From: an uncultured Pseudomonadota bacterium
GTDB taxonomy: Bacteria; Myxococcota_A; UBA796; SXON01
NCBI GenBank assembly: GCA_903844155.1
Contig: CAIMSU010000125.1
Location: 1-59,314 of the forward strand
Reading direction: 5' to 3'
DNA: 59,314 bases
The notes below the pieces were generated by a model. The model was not told the origin of the DNA, did not search any database, and was given only the letters and a program-made list of their open reading frames with translations. This document shows positions 18,116 to 27,111 of the stretch, one piece after another. Within the stretch, counting starts at the first letter, position 1. Every line of letters begins with the position of its first letter. A program made the position numbers and the translations under genes.

Positions 18116-19695
18116 CGCGCCGCGAGGGGGTGCTTTGCACAGTCGGGCTCGTCGCCGTCGCCCTCCTCTGGTCGCTGGGGATTCACGCGCCGTTCGTCTA
18201 CGACGACAAGATCGAGGTGATCGGCAACCCCACGATCCGCATCTACACGGAGCTTGGCGCGATCGCGACCTACAACGTCTCCCGGCCCCTGCTCATCGCG
18301 ACCTACGCGCTGAACTGGGCCTGGGGCGGGTTCGACCCGACCGGCTACCACGTCGTCAGCATTGCGGTGCACGTCGTCAACGTGCTGCTCGTTGGGTTGG
18401 TGCTCCGTGAGTTGGTGTCACCCCGGGTTGCGCACACGACGGCGCTGCTCTGGGGCGTCCACCCGATGTGTGTGCAAGGCGTGACCTACATCACGGGACG
18501 TTCCGACGCGCTTTGCGCCACGTTCTGGTTGGCGGCATCGCTGGCGTGGCTGCGGAACAATGGGCGATGGACATTGATCTTCGTCGCTGCCGGGCTCCTG
18601 ACGAAGGAGCACACGGTGCTCCTGCCCCTCTGGCTGTGGTTCCTCGCGCCGCATCGCAGGGCGCAGTCCGGACCGGGGTGGGCGCTCGCGTCGATGTGTG
18701 GCCTCGTCGTCGCCGGTGCTGCACTGCGCGTAGGCATCATGGGCTGGCCGCATCTGGAGCTTCAAAGGCCAGTCTGGCAGCAGACGATGCAGCAGGCCGC
18801 CGCCTGGGATCGCTACGTGTTGCTCTGGTTGGTCCCGTACGGGCAGTCTGTCCTCCACGACCCGCCGCCGCTCGGACCCTGGCCAATTGTGCCGATGGTA
18901 TCCCTGGTCTTCTGGCTCGCGGCGATCGCTGCGGCGCTGGCGTCCCGTCGAATCCCCCCCTGGCGTGGGTCCGATGTAAGGTGGCCTCCGCTCGCGCTCG
19001 GCTTCCTGCTCTTTGTCTGCTGGCTCCTCCCCACCAGCATCCTCCCGTTGAAGGAGAGTGTCGCCGAACATTGGGCATACCTCGCCGGGGTTCCGTTGAT
19101 CGCGGCGGGTTGCCTCTGGCTCGAACCGCGCGGCGCTCTCCTGCCGGTGGCGACGCTGTTCACGCTGGGCCTGGGTGCGCTTACTGTCCAACAGAATCGC
19201 ATGTGGTCGAGCGAGGTCGCGCTCTGGCAGAACGCGGCTGTGCTGTACCCCCAGAGCGCTGATGCAAACTACGGATACGCGGATGCGCTCCGGTTCGCCG
19301 CCGACTGGTCCCCTGCGGAGGCTGGCTACCGGCACGTGCTCGAATTGCGAAAGGACGACGAAAATGCCGCAATAAACCTTGGTATATGTCGCGCTCAGCA
19401 GGGTCATGCCGACGAGGCGCATGCCATCTGGACGGAGGTGACCCGCCTCCACCCGCATGCCTGTCGGGCGCACGACAACCTCGGTGCCTGGGCGCGACGG
19501 TACGGCACCCGGCGGGAGGCGCTCGATGAGTACCTGAGCGCGTTCCATTGGTGCTCCGACGACGCCGACGCGCTGCTGAACCTCGGGGACCTGTTCTGGG
19601 AGCGCGGCGATACGGGCCTCGCGCGGAAGTATTACGCGCAGTACCTCGCGGTCCTGCCCTACGGGGCCGAGGCCGAGCGGGTCCGGGCCCGGTAG
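18112..19695 (+). CDS. TMTC-like polytopic membrane protein with C-terminal TPRs
   Basis: A 527-aa protein with about nine to eleven membrane segments followed, from about residue 375, by TPR-like repeats. The N-terminal part matches the GT-C fold of the TMTC family (O-mannosyltransferase-like). It has an acidic first loop APFVYDDKIEV after the first helix, then SRPLLIATYALNW and TYITGRSDALCA. These enzymes use a lipid-linked sugar to glycosylate exported protein or glycan on the far side of the membrane. It is translationally coupled to the GT4 gene, which may build that lipid-linked donor. Confidence 0.6.
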   Translation: MTRREGVLCTVGLVAVALLWSLGIHAPFVYDDKIEVIGNPTIRIYTELGAIATYNVSRPLLIATYALNWAWGGFDPTGYHVVSIAVHVVNVLLVGLVLRELVSPRVAHTTALLWGVHPMCVQGVTYITGRSDALCATFWLAASLAWLRNNGRWTLIFVAAGLLTKEHTVLLPLWLWFLAPHRRAQSGPGWALASMCGLVVAGAALRVGIMGWPHLELQRPVWQQTMQQAAAWDRYVLLWLVPYGQSVLHDPPPLGPWPIVPMVSLVFWLAAIAAALASRRIPPWRGSDVRWPPLALGFLLFVCWLLPTSILPLKESVAEHWAYLAGVPLIAAGCLWLEPRGALLPVATLFTLGLGALTVQQNRMWSSEVALWQNAAVLYPQSADANYGYADALRFAADWSPAEAGYRHVLELRKDDENAAINLGICRAQQGHADEAHAIWTEVTRLHPHACRAHDNLGAWARRYGTRREALDEYLSAFHWCSDDADALLNLGDLFWERGDTGLARKYYAQYLAVLPYGAEAERVRAR

Positions 19696-19723
19696 CGCCG
19701 GCATCGGCGGCAGACGCCCGGGT

Positions 19724-19729
19724 TACCTT
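19724..19729 (+). promoter_or_regulatory. -10-like box TACCTT
   Basis: TA exactly 12 nt before the GTG at 19736, in the context CGCCCGGGTTACCTT. Confidence 0.5.
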
Positions 19730-19735
19730 CCGCCC

Positions 19736-22675
19736 GTGAAACCCCGCCGTTCGCCCTCCCCGAATCGCCGTCTCCCCCTCGCCGTCGGCGCCTTCGTTGG
19801 CTTGTCGGCCGCCGCGGGGTGTGACACCCCCACCTGCCTCAACGGCGACGCCTCGTGTGTGATGCCGACCCCCTGCCCGCAGGTCGCCTACACCTGCGAC
19901 GGCGGCTACACCGAAGCCTACACACTGACAGACGACAAGCCGGCGCCCGGCGGCATGGACGCCCTCGGCGCAACCGGCGATGTCCTCCTCGGCAACGACA
20001 AGGTCGTCATGGTCATCGACGCCCTCGACCACCCCCATTACATCGCCCCGACGGGCGGCGCTGTGTTGGACTTCGGGATCCGGGGGAAGGACAACGACTC
20101 GCTGCGCCACATCTTCAACGCCACCGGCCTGTTGCCGGAAGAAGCGGCCAATTACACCTCCCTGAAGGTCCTGGACGACGGAAAGACGGACGGAATCAAG
20201 GCGGTGCAGGTCATCGGCACGCTGGACGGCTACCCGGACATCCCCATCGCGACGCGGTACGAGATCCGACCGTGCGAACCGGGCGTTCGGGTGCGAACGG
20301 AGATCGCGAACGGCACGCCGGACACGCTGTCGATGTACCTGACAGACGCCTTCTATTGGGGCGATCGCGCCAACCTCGCGTTCACGCCGCGGCCGGGCGG
20401 CGGCTTCATGAACCCCGACTTCGGCTTGTCGACGATCCAGCAGGCCTTCTACGATGTGCCCTTCATGGTCGCCGGCGTGCACGAAAACCCAGCGACGACC
20501 TACGGCATCGTCTCGTGCGACGATGAGACCCTCTCCGGGTTCCAGAGTGTGTACGTGTCGGCGATGGGCCCCAAGCCAAGGGTGTTCAACCCGAAGGACT
20601 GGCAGGTCTACGACCGCTTCTTGATCGCGACGGACGGACCGTCCGTCTCCGGCGCGGCAGACGTGGCGTTGGAGCTGCGGAACATGCTCTGGAGCGAGCC
20701 GTTCGTGACCGTGACGGGGAAGGTGGAGGCCGCGGGCGGGCACGTCGGGCAGACGATGCGCGCGAGCGTGGAGCTCTCGGACGGGGACACGCCCTGGACG
20801 CACATCATCCCCAACGACGACGGCACCTTCAGCGCGCGTGTACCCGCGTCCATCGAGAGTCTCGGCGTCAAAGCCGAGGCGTTTGGCCAGGTGGTGCTGT
20901 CCACGACCGTCCCCATCAACGGCAAGGACGCCGATCTCGGCACGCTGGAGCTACCCGCGGTCGGCGAGGTCAGCATCAATGTCACCGTGGACGGGACCGA
21001 AGATCACGCGCTGGTCTTCGTGATCCCGTCGGACGACGCGACCGAAGCGGCGGTTTCAAGCACCACGTTCGGCGTCTGGGACCCCTGCGCACCCCTGCTC
21101 GGCTTGCCCCACGGCGGCTCTCCCGGCTGCAACCGCGTGCTCGTCGACGGCGCGACGACCATCGCGCTGCCCGATGGCAACTACGACTTCTACACGGCGG
21201 ACGGGCCGTTCACGACGATGGGCGCCATGCAGAACGTCCACGTCGACGCGTCCACGTCGCAATCCGTGCTGTTGACACTCACAACGCTGCCGCTCCAGCC
21301 AGCCGGCACGCTGTCTGCTGACTTCCACGTCCACGGCGCCGCCAGCTTTGACTCGGAGATCCCCGACACTGACCGCGTCAAGGCCTTCCTCGCCTCCCGG
21401 ATCGACGTCATCGCCACGACCGACCACGACGTCGTCCACGACTACGCGGACGCGATGGCCGCCCTCGGCGCAAACACGAGGATGAAGCTGATCACGGGCA
21501 GCGAGTCCACCGGCCATGTCCTCTTCCACTTCCGCACGGACTACAGCTTTCCGCAGGTCATCGGCCACTTCATCTTCTGGCCCATCCCCTACGACCCCGT
21601 CGGCCCCTACCGCGGCGCCGCCTACGACGAGAAAATGGAGCCCGGCATGCTCTTTACCAAGGAGCAGGAGGCCGGCTGGGACGCGGACATCGGCGTGAAC
21701 CAGCTCAACCACCCCTTCGGCGGCACCCAGTTTGGCCGCGACTACAGTTGGGCGAGCGCGGCCGGCTTCGATCTGACCAAGCCGCTCAAGACCACGTACG
21801 ACGGCACGGGTCAGAGCCTGTTCTTTCACACGCCGGACGGATCGAGCTTCTCCAACGCGGACTACGACGTGGAGGAGGTCATGAACGGGTCCAAGAACGA
21901 GAACTACCTGCAGTACCGGGCGCTTTGGTTCTACCTGCTCAATCAGGGCATCGTCCGCGGCGGCACCGCCAATTCCGACAGTCACACGTTGACCGAGAAC
22001 GTCCTCGGGACACCGCGAAACATCGTCTTCACCAGCACGACCCTCGACAACTGGGACCTCGCTACGTTTGACGCAGACGTTCGTGCCGGCCACATGATCG
22101 GCACCAGCGGCCCCATCATCCTCGCTTCCATTGGGACACACGCGCCGGGCGTCGAATCGTTCACGCCGTCCGCCGACGATGTGCTCACCGTCAGCGTCTC
22201 CGCGGCGCCGTGGGTGCCCGTGGACGAGGTCCGCATCATCGTCAACGGTCAGGTCGCGAAGACCATCACCGATCTGCCCGTCCCCGCTGACCCCTTCGGC
22301 AGTGACGGCACCGACCGCCTTGACACCACCATCGCTCTCTCGGACATCCTCCCGGCGACCGGTGACGCCTGGATTGTCGTCGAAGCGGGCACCCCGCTCG
22401 CCACCAACGCCGATCTGGACTGCAACGGGACGCCCGACACCGGCGACAACAACGGCGACGGCGTTATCGACTGGCGCGACGTGACCGGCCTGACAGCGGA
22501 CCCCGGCGTGGATTGCCTACCCACCGTAGGCCCGCTCGCCGAACCGCCAACCCCCACGCGCGGCGACGCCAACTGGATCTTCCAGACTGTCACGCCGAAC
22601 GGCTACCCCATCGGCTTTACCAATCCTCTCCTGATAGACCGCGATGGAAACGGGTTTTCGGGGGTGGCCCAGTGA
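19736..22675 (+). CDS. Secreted PHP-domain phosphoesterase lipoprotein (CehA/McbA-like)
   Basis: A 979-aa exported protein. The signal peptide ends in a lipobox-like AAGC near residue 29. After a beta-rich N-terminal half, a PHP metal-dependent hydrolase domain runs from about 525 to 790: SADFHVHG (HxH), ATTDHDVVHD, ITGSEST, NQLNHPFGG and a late NSDSHT. The order fits the CehA/McbA family of PHP hydrolases that cleave phosphate or carbamate esters with di- or tri-metal centres. The C-terminus carries two EF-hand-like loops (DNNGDGVIDW, DRDGNGF), perhaps calcium-binding. It starts with GTG; its stop overlaps the next gene by 4 nt. Confidence 0.7.
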   Translation: MKPRRSPSPNRRLPLAVGAFVGLSAAAGCDTPTCLNGDASCVMPTPCPQVAYTCDGGYTEAYTLTDDKPAPGGMDALGATGDVLLGNDKVVMVIDALDHPHYIAPTGGAVLDFGIRGKDNDSLRHIFNATGLLPEEAANYTSLKVLDDGKTDGIKAVQVIGTLDGYPDIPIATRYEIRPCEPGVRVRTEIANGTPDTLSMYLTDAFYWGDRANLAFTPRPGGGFMNPDFGLSTIQQAFYDVPFMVAGVHENPATTYGIVSCDDETLSGFQSVYVSAMGPKPRVFNPKDWQVYDRFLIATDGPSVSGAADVALELRNMLWSEPFVTVTGKVEAAGGHVGQTMRASVELSDGDTPWTHIIPNDDGTFSARVPASIESLGVKAEAFGQVVLSTTVPINGKDADLGTLELPAVGEVSINVTVDGTEDHALVFVIPSDDATEAAVSSTTFGVWDPCAPLLGLPHGGSPGCNRVLVDGATTIALPDGNYDFYTADGPFTTMGAMQNVHVDASTSQSVLLTLTTLPLQPAGTLSADFHVHGAASFDSEIPDTDRVKAFLASRIDVIATTDHDVVHDYADAMAALGANTRMKLITGSESTGHVLFHFRTDYSFPQVIGHFIFWPIPYDPVGPYRGAAYDEKMEPGMLFTKEQEAGWDADIGVNQLNHPFGGTQFGRDYSWASAAGFDLTKPLKTTYDGTGQSLFFHTPDGSSFSNADYDVEEVMNGSKNENYLQYRALWFYLLNQGIVRGGTANSDSHTLTENVLGTPRNIVFTSTTLDNWDLATFDADVRAGHMIGTSGPIILASIGTHAPGVESFTPSADDVLTVSVSAAPWVPVDEVRIIVNGQVAKTITDLPVPADPFGSDGTDRLDTTIALSDILPATGDAWIVVEAGTPLATNADLDCNGTPDTGDNNGDGVIDWRDVTGLTADPGVDCLPTVGPLAEPPTPTRGDANWIFQTVTPNGYPIGFTNPLLIDRDGNGFSGVAQ

Positions 22676-23436
22676 CCCCGCTCTGTGACGCCGTCGAGAG
22701 TGGACTGGCGCAAGGCCAGGTGCAGGTCGGCTTCTACGACGGTGATCTCGGGGTTGCCCCGTCCGTCTGCCCGACCACGAGCGTCGGCTTCACCGGCGGC
22801 GGCTCCGCCATCATCGACACCGCCAACCTCTACGGACGCATCATCGGGACTGGCACGTTGCGAGGGAGCGTTGCCCTCTCGGACCGCACGGCGCTGTATG
22901 TCACGATCGAGGGCCTGCGCTACGACAGCGTCATCGCGCCGATCTCGTCGTCCGCCGTGGGCCCTGGCTACACAGACGTCGGCGGGAGCTGGCAGGCTCA
23001 CACGGGCGACAAGATGATTGTCGCAATCCAGGGAAAGCTGGTCCTGCCCACCGCCTTCAACGACGACGTCAACAGTTGGCCGCTTGCGTTGGACGCTGGC
23101 GCGAATGTGGCGTGGCGACCGGCGGAGCGGTGGACCGTTCACGGCTCCCTGCTCGGCATGTACTCCATGGCGCTGGGCGGCGGGCCCGTGTTCCCCACAG
23201 GTGGAGTAAGCCTCGATCTTGGCGGAGAATGGAACGCGACGAAGGGCTTTGGGCTCGTGTTGGATGGGCGCAGCGGGTTCGGGTACACGTCCGCAGTGGA
23301 CGTCGTGAGCGCAGGGTTTGGGGTGCGCGGAGCGGTCGGCAAACACGCAGGGCTGGCGTTCGAGGCGGTGAAGCCCCTGGCTGGCCGGGAGCGGGCGCTG
23401 GCGGGAGCGGACCTGAGGTTCGATTGGCGGATCTGA
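22672..23436 (+). CDS. Beta-barrel-like outer-membrane protein lacking a signal peptide
   Basis: A 254-aa product if started at GTG 22672, which overlaps the PHP gene stop (GTGA). The sequence is a run of amphipathic strands (for example GKLVLPTAFNDD, VAWRPAERWTVHGSLLG) ending in an aromatic-containing strand ADLRFDWRI, as expected for an outer-membrane barrel of eight to ten strands. No signal peptide can be found at this start or upstream in frame, which is odd for a barrel. Either it is produced as an extension of the PHP protein by frameshifting, or the reading frame is disturbed. Confidence 0.45.
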   Translation: MTPLCDAVESGLAQGQVQVGFYDGDLGVAPSVCPTTSVGFTGGGSAIIDTANLYGRIIGTGTLRGSVALSDRTALYVTIEGLRYDSVIAPISSSAVGPGYTDVGGSWQAHTGDKMIVAIQGKLVLPTAFNDDVNSWPLALDAGANVAWRPAERWTVHGSLLGMYSMALGGGPVFPTGGVSLDLGGEWNATKGFGLVLDGRSGFGYTSAVDVVSAGFGVRGAVGKHAGLAFEAVKPLAGRERALAGADLRFDWRI

Positions 23437-24524
23437 ACGCCATCGTCGAGAGGGTCCACCGCATCGGCTGGCTGTACCAGACCGGTGGGACGGGGCTGTA
23501 CCTGTCGCTGGCGGCGCGGATTCCGGGCGTTACACGGGCGGATATTGACTTCGCGGTGGCTTCCAGAGCGTTGCGGGTGCTCACGACCGTGCGTGGATGC
23601 ACGATGCTCGTGCCTGCTGCGGACGTCACGCTTGCCCGGGCGGCGGGTGCGCGGGCGTTTGCGCCGACGGTGCAGGCGATCTTGCGCTCGGGAGAGTTGG
23701 ACGAGGCTGGCCGCGATCGGCTCTGCGACGAGGTCGTCGACGTGCTGGGGTTCGGGACGACGTCGTCGGCGGTGTTGAGGGCCGAACTGGCAGAGAGGGC
23801 GGAAATTCCGGCCCTGGGCCCGGTTGGCCGCAAATTCGGGTTTTCGAACGCGCTTCCTCTGGCGTTGCGGGTCCTGGAGTGCTGGGGACGCGTGGAGCGG
23901 GTCCCCGGTCGGCTCGACGGGGATGACTACGCCTGGCGACGGGCTCCCGACGACGAGCGCGAGAACGGCCCGACGGGAGCGGCGCTGGATCTGGGCCTCG
24001 CACGTCGTTTTCTCGGTTGGGGCGGCGAAGGAGCCGCTTTCACCGCGGATGACCTCTCAGCGTGGCTGACCTGCGGAAAGCGGGCGGGGCGCGCGCTTTT
24101 CGACGAGGCGGGCGGTGGGTCTGGCGACTGTGCCGGGTTCGGCGCTGGTGTCGTCTACCTCCCGTTTCGGGACCCGTACCTCGAAAACCGGCGCGGAATG
24201 AGCCGTCTCGTCGCGCCCGAACACCTGCACGCGCGCGTGGACGGTTGGGGAAAGGGGACAGTCGCGGTCGGCGAGGCGGAGAGCCTGCACCACCACGCGA
24301 TCGTCGCGCAAGGGCGCGTCGTTGGCATTTGGGAGTGGGCGGACGGGCAGGTTGTGTCGGGGTTCTTCGGCGAGCCGCCGAAGGATTGGGCGCAGGCGGC
24401 CGAGGCAACTGGGAATTGGGTCCGGGATCAGCTTGGCGACGTGTTCATCTACGCGCAGGATGGGGCGAGGCAGCGGGCGGGGAGGGTGGAGATTGTGCGC
24501 GGGTTGGGGGTAGCGACGACCTAG
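23424..24524 (+). CDS. Winged-helix (HTH_42, AlkZ/YcaQ-like) protein
   Basis: A 366-aa protein. It resembles the DUF1006/HTH_42 group, whose studied members (AlkZ, YcaQ) are DNA glycosylases acting on crosslinks and bulky adducts. Features are several winged-helix-like segments, the FRDPYLENRRGM block where the family has a PFDP-[x]-R motif, and the terminal VVGIWEW strand. The proposed TTG start (LADLNAIVERVH) overlaps the preceding gene by 13 nt; no ATG or GTG is available nearby and the length fits the family. It is cytoplasmic and unrelated in function to the secreted proteins before it. Confidence 0.6.
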   Translation: MADLNAIVERVHRIGWLYQTGGTGLYLSLAARIPGVTRADIDFAVASRALRVLTTVRGCTMLVPAADVTLARAAGARAFAPTVQAILRSGELDEAGRDRLCDEVVDVLGFGTTSSAVLRAELAERAEIPALGPVGRKFGFSNALPLALRVLECWGRVERVPGRLDGDDYAWRRAPDDERENGPTGAALDLGLARRFLGWGGEGAAFTADDLSAWLTCGKRAGRALFDEAGGGSGDCAGFGAGVVYLPFRDPYLENRRGMSRLVAPEHLHARVDGWGKGTVAVGEAESLHHHAIVAQGRVVGIWEWADGQVVSGFFGEPPKDWAQAAEATGNWVRDQLGDVFIYAQDGARQRAGRVEIVRGLGVATT

Positions 24525-24525
24525 G

Positions 24526-25845
24526 TCAGCGCCTACGCCTTCGTCGCAAGAGCCCAAGCGGAAACAAGAGAAACGCGCTTGCCCCCGCGCCGCAGCCGGT
24601 TGCAGTCGTCTGCTTGCCGGCTTCGGGTGCCGGGGCGGGGGGCGCGACTGTCGGCTTGTGCACGTCCACACACGGCCGGTCCTCGCCGGTGCAGTCCTGG
24701 TCCACCCCATCGCCGCAAACTTCCGGATTCCCAGGGAAGCGCTCGGCGTCGTAGTCGTCGCAGTCGTCGGGGTTGGGCCCGCCCGTCCCTTCGCCGTCGT
24801 GGCCGTCGCCATCAAAGTCGGTCCAATCCGCGCCCGAGCAGTCCTGGTCGATGCCGTCGGCGTAGGTTTCGACCGCGCCGGGGTGAACCGCGATGTCGGC
24901 ATCGTTGCAGTCGTCGCCCCCCGCCTCGACCGCGATGTAGCCGTCCCCGTCTGCGTCATTCAGGTCCACGCCGTCGCAATTCTGGTCGACGCCGTCGTAC
25001 GGCACCTCGATCATGCAGGGGTTCACCCCGGCGTCAGAATCGTCGCAGTCCCCCATCGCGGCGTCCCAACCGTCGCCGTCCGTGTCGGTGCCAAGCGTCG
25101 ACTCCCAGGTGAGCGCGTCCACGGTGCCGAAGGTCACGTCGTCGAGAACGGCGACGGGGCCAAGGACATCGGAGTAGCAGTACCCCGTGGGTCCGGCGTA
25201 CGTCTCCACCTCCACGGTGTGGCCGCCCATGGTGACGGTGTCTTGCGTGAATTCGTCGTCGTAGCTGTCGGACACCGACGTCCAACTGCAGGTGGGATCG
25301 GCCCAGGAAGCCGAGGAGTAACCCTCGCCCATGCAGTCGCTCGAGGACACACTTGCGTCGAAGGCGGCATCGGACGGCCACCCGGCTTCCAACGTGCCCA
25401 CCCAACTCGCGGTGGTCGTCCCCGTCCCGCCGTAGCAACTTCCACAACCTGAGCCTACGTCATCCCGTGTCACGGTCGCCGTGCTCCAGGCGAGACCGAG
25501 CGCTGGCCCCGGTGCGACAGTCAGCACTTCCTCGTCGTTTGAGGTGTCGCAGACGTCCGACTCCCACGTCCAGGTGTGCCACCAACTCACGACAGAGCCG
25601 TCCGCGAGCTCACAGTTTGCGAAGCCCTCCCTGCCGCCCGTGTAGCAGTCCTCGCAGGTCACGTCGTACACGCACGCTGAGGTGTCGAACGCCGCGAGGT
25701 CGTCCCACGCGACGTACGCGGGGCCGTGGCCGTCCGCCCCGGACCAGCCGACGGCGTCGGCCGGGATCGCTACGTCCTGGCACTGCCAGCTACGGTCGGC
25801 CGCCATTGCGGGTGCCGCGACCAGGAGGGGCAGAACCAGGAGCAT
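24526..25845 (-). CDS. Secreted MopE-repeat protein with MYXO-CTERM-like tail
   Basis: A 439-aa exported protein with signal peptide MLLVLPLLVAAPAMA. The N-terminal 230 residues are Trp-, Cys- and Thr-rich. Then come about four MopE-type metal-binding repeats of the form DCDD...P...E...DGVDQNCDG. After a Pro/Ala linker the C-terminus is GCGAGASA, a hydrophobic stretch, and six arginines, like the MYXO-CTERM surface-sorting tail. A GTG is open five codons upstream (25860), but ATG 25845 has a -10-like TACCGT with its TA 11 nt away. It is only 1 nt from the convergent winged-helix gene and lies downstream of the flippase. Confidence 0.65.
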   Translation of the reverse strand: MLLVLPLLVAAPAMAADRSWQCQDVAIPADAVGWSGADGHGPAYVAWDDLAAFDTSACVYDVTCEDCYTGGREGFANCELADGSVVSWWHTWTWESDVCDTSNDEEVLTVAPGPALGLAWSTATVTRDDVGSGCGSCYGGTGTTTASWVGTLEAGWPSDAAFDASVSSSDCMGEGYSSASWADPTCSWTSVSDSYDDEFTQDTVTMGGHTVEVETYAGPTGYCYSDVLGPVAVLDDVTFGTVDALTWESTLGTDTDGDGWDAAMGDCDDSDAGVNPCMIEVPYDGVDQNCDGVDLNDADGDGYIAVEAGGDDCNDADIAVHPGAVETYADGIDQDCSGADWTDFDGDGHDGEGTGGPNPDDCDDYDAERFPGNPEVCGDGVDQDCTGEDRPCVDVHKPTVAPPAPAPEAGKQTTATGCGAGASAFLLFPLGLLRRRRRR

Positions 25846-25850
25846 TCTCC

Positions 25851-25856
25851 ACGGTA
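25851..25856 (-). promoter_or_regulatory. -10-like box TACCGT
   Basis: TA 11 nt before the ATG at 25845. Confidence 0.4.
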
Positions 25857-25872
25857 GCACGCGCCGGAGCGC

Positions 25873-27111
25873 TCAGCCGCTTTCGCTCCGCAGGGCCCAA
25901 AAATATCGCCCCACCAGCGCCACACTCCCGCCCGCGACCGAGATCATCCGCGCGTAGAGGATCCCCGAAGGCCCAAGGTGCGACACAAACCAGACGTCCA
26001 AGCTCACGTTGAGCAACCCAAAAAAGATCACGTTCCACATATTGAGCGCTGCGTGCCCTGTGGCGACGATGAACGTGTTGCCGACGTACTCGCTCAACGA
26101 CTGGAACGGGAACAGGAACATGGCGACGTAGAGGATCGCGACGACCAAAGGCACGTTCATCGCTGGCAGGAATGTCCCGAGCAGCAGCGGGCCGACCCAA
26201 ACGGCCACAACCGCCACCGGCGTCGTGACGCCCACGACCGCCATGACCGCCCGCCGCACCTTGTCGAGGATCACGTCCCGCTCGCCCTTTGCGTGCAAGG
26301 CCACGATGCGCGGCGCCTCCACCTGCGCGAGGATCCCGGCTGGCATCAGCAGCAGCATCACCCACTTGTTCACCAGCTCGTAGTACCCAACCTCGGTGAC
26401 GTACCCGTAGTGTCCCAGCACGAGCTGGTCAGCGCGATTGCACAGGAAGTACGCTGTCCAGATGACGCCGACGGTGCCCGCGTAGAGTCCGACTTCTCGG
26501 ACGACCTCCGGGTCCCAGAGGTAGCGGCTGCGCGGGAAAACGGCAGCCTCGCCCGACAGCAGGAGGAAATAGTAGGCGTTCAGGGCGATGAGCGCGCCCG
26601 TGAGCCCGAACGCGTGCGTGAGCGCGAAGGAGGCAGCCAAGGAGAGCGCGCCGGTCGCCATCGTGACCAGTGACAGGTCCCGGAAGCGCCCAAGTCCGCG
26701 GTAGAGTCCGTCATAGAGCGAGGTGAGGGGGATCGTGTAGAGCAGCGGGAGGATGAGCCAGGCGTGCCAGTCGGCGCCTGGGTTGGCGCCCTGGTACGCG
26801 ACGAGGCCGAGCGCGATGGCCGTTGCGAGGCCGAGGATCACGATGGCCGCGTTGTAGAGCACCAGATCGTATTTGTCGGAGCCCAGGACCCGGTAGCGGG
26901 TCACGAAGCGGGCGCTGGACGCCGAGATCCCAAAATCGCTGAAGATGACGAGCAGGAACGCGATGGCGAGAAGGTAGTTGTATCGCCCAAAGTCTTCGGG
27001 CGACAGGACCTTGGCCGCGACGAGGAAGATGACGAACGTGGAGCCTTGCTTGGCGGCGACCTGGAGGGTGCGCCAGACGACGTCGGCGTTGCGGTCGGAG
27101 AGCCAACTCAT
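25873..27111 (-). CDS. Wzx-type polysaccharide flippase
   Basis: A 412-aa protein with about twelve hydrophobic helices of the MOP/MATE superfamily (polysaccharide transport family). The N-terminus has the family pattern LSPEDFGRYNYLL after the first helix, and SDFGISASSARFV follows. It would flip a lipid-linked oligosaccharide across the cytoplasmic membrane. It is last in a four-gene operon with three glycosyltransferases; its ATG overlaps the stop of the preceding gene by 4 nt. Confidence 0.8.
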   Translation of the reverse strand: MSWLSDRNADVVWRTLQVAAKQGSTFVIFLVAAKVLSPEDFGRYNYLLAIAFLLVIFSDFGISASSARFVTRYRVLGSDKYDLVLYNAAIVILGLATAIALGLVAYQGANPGADWHAWLILPLLYTIPLTSLYDGLYRGLGRFRDLSLVTMATGALSLAASFALTHAFGLTGALIALNAYYFLLLSGEAAVFPRSRYLWDPEVVREVGLYAGTVGVIWTAYFLCNRADQLVLGHYGYVTEVGYYELVNKWVMLLLMPAGILAQVEAPRIVALHAKGERDVILDKVRRAVMAVVGVTTPVAVVAVWVGPLLLGTFLPAMNVPLVVAILYVAMFLFPFQSLSEYVGNTFIVATGHAALNMWNVIFFGLLNVSLDVWFVSHLGPSGILYARMISVAGGSVALVGRYFWALRSESG

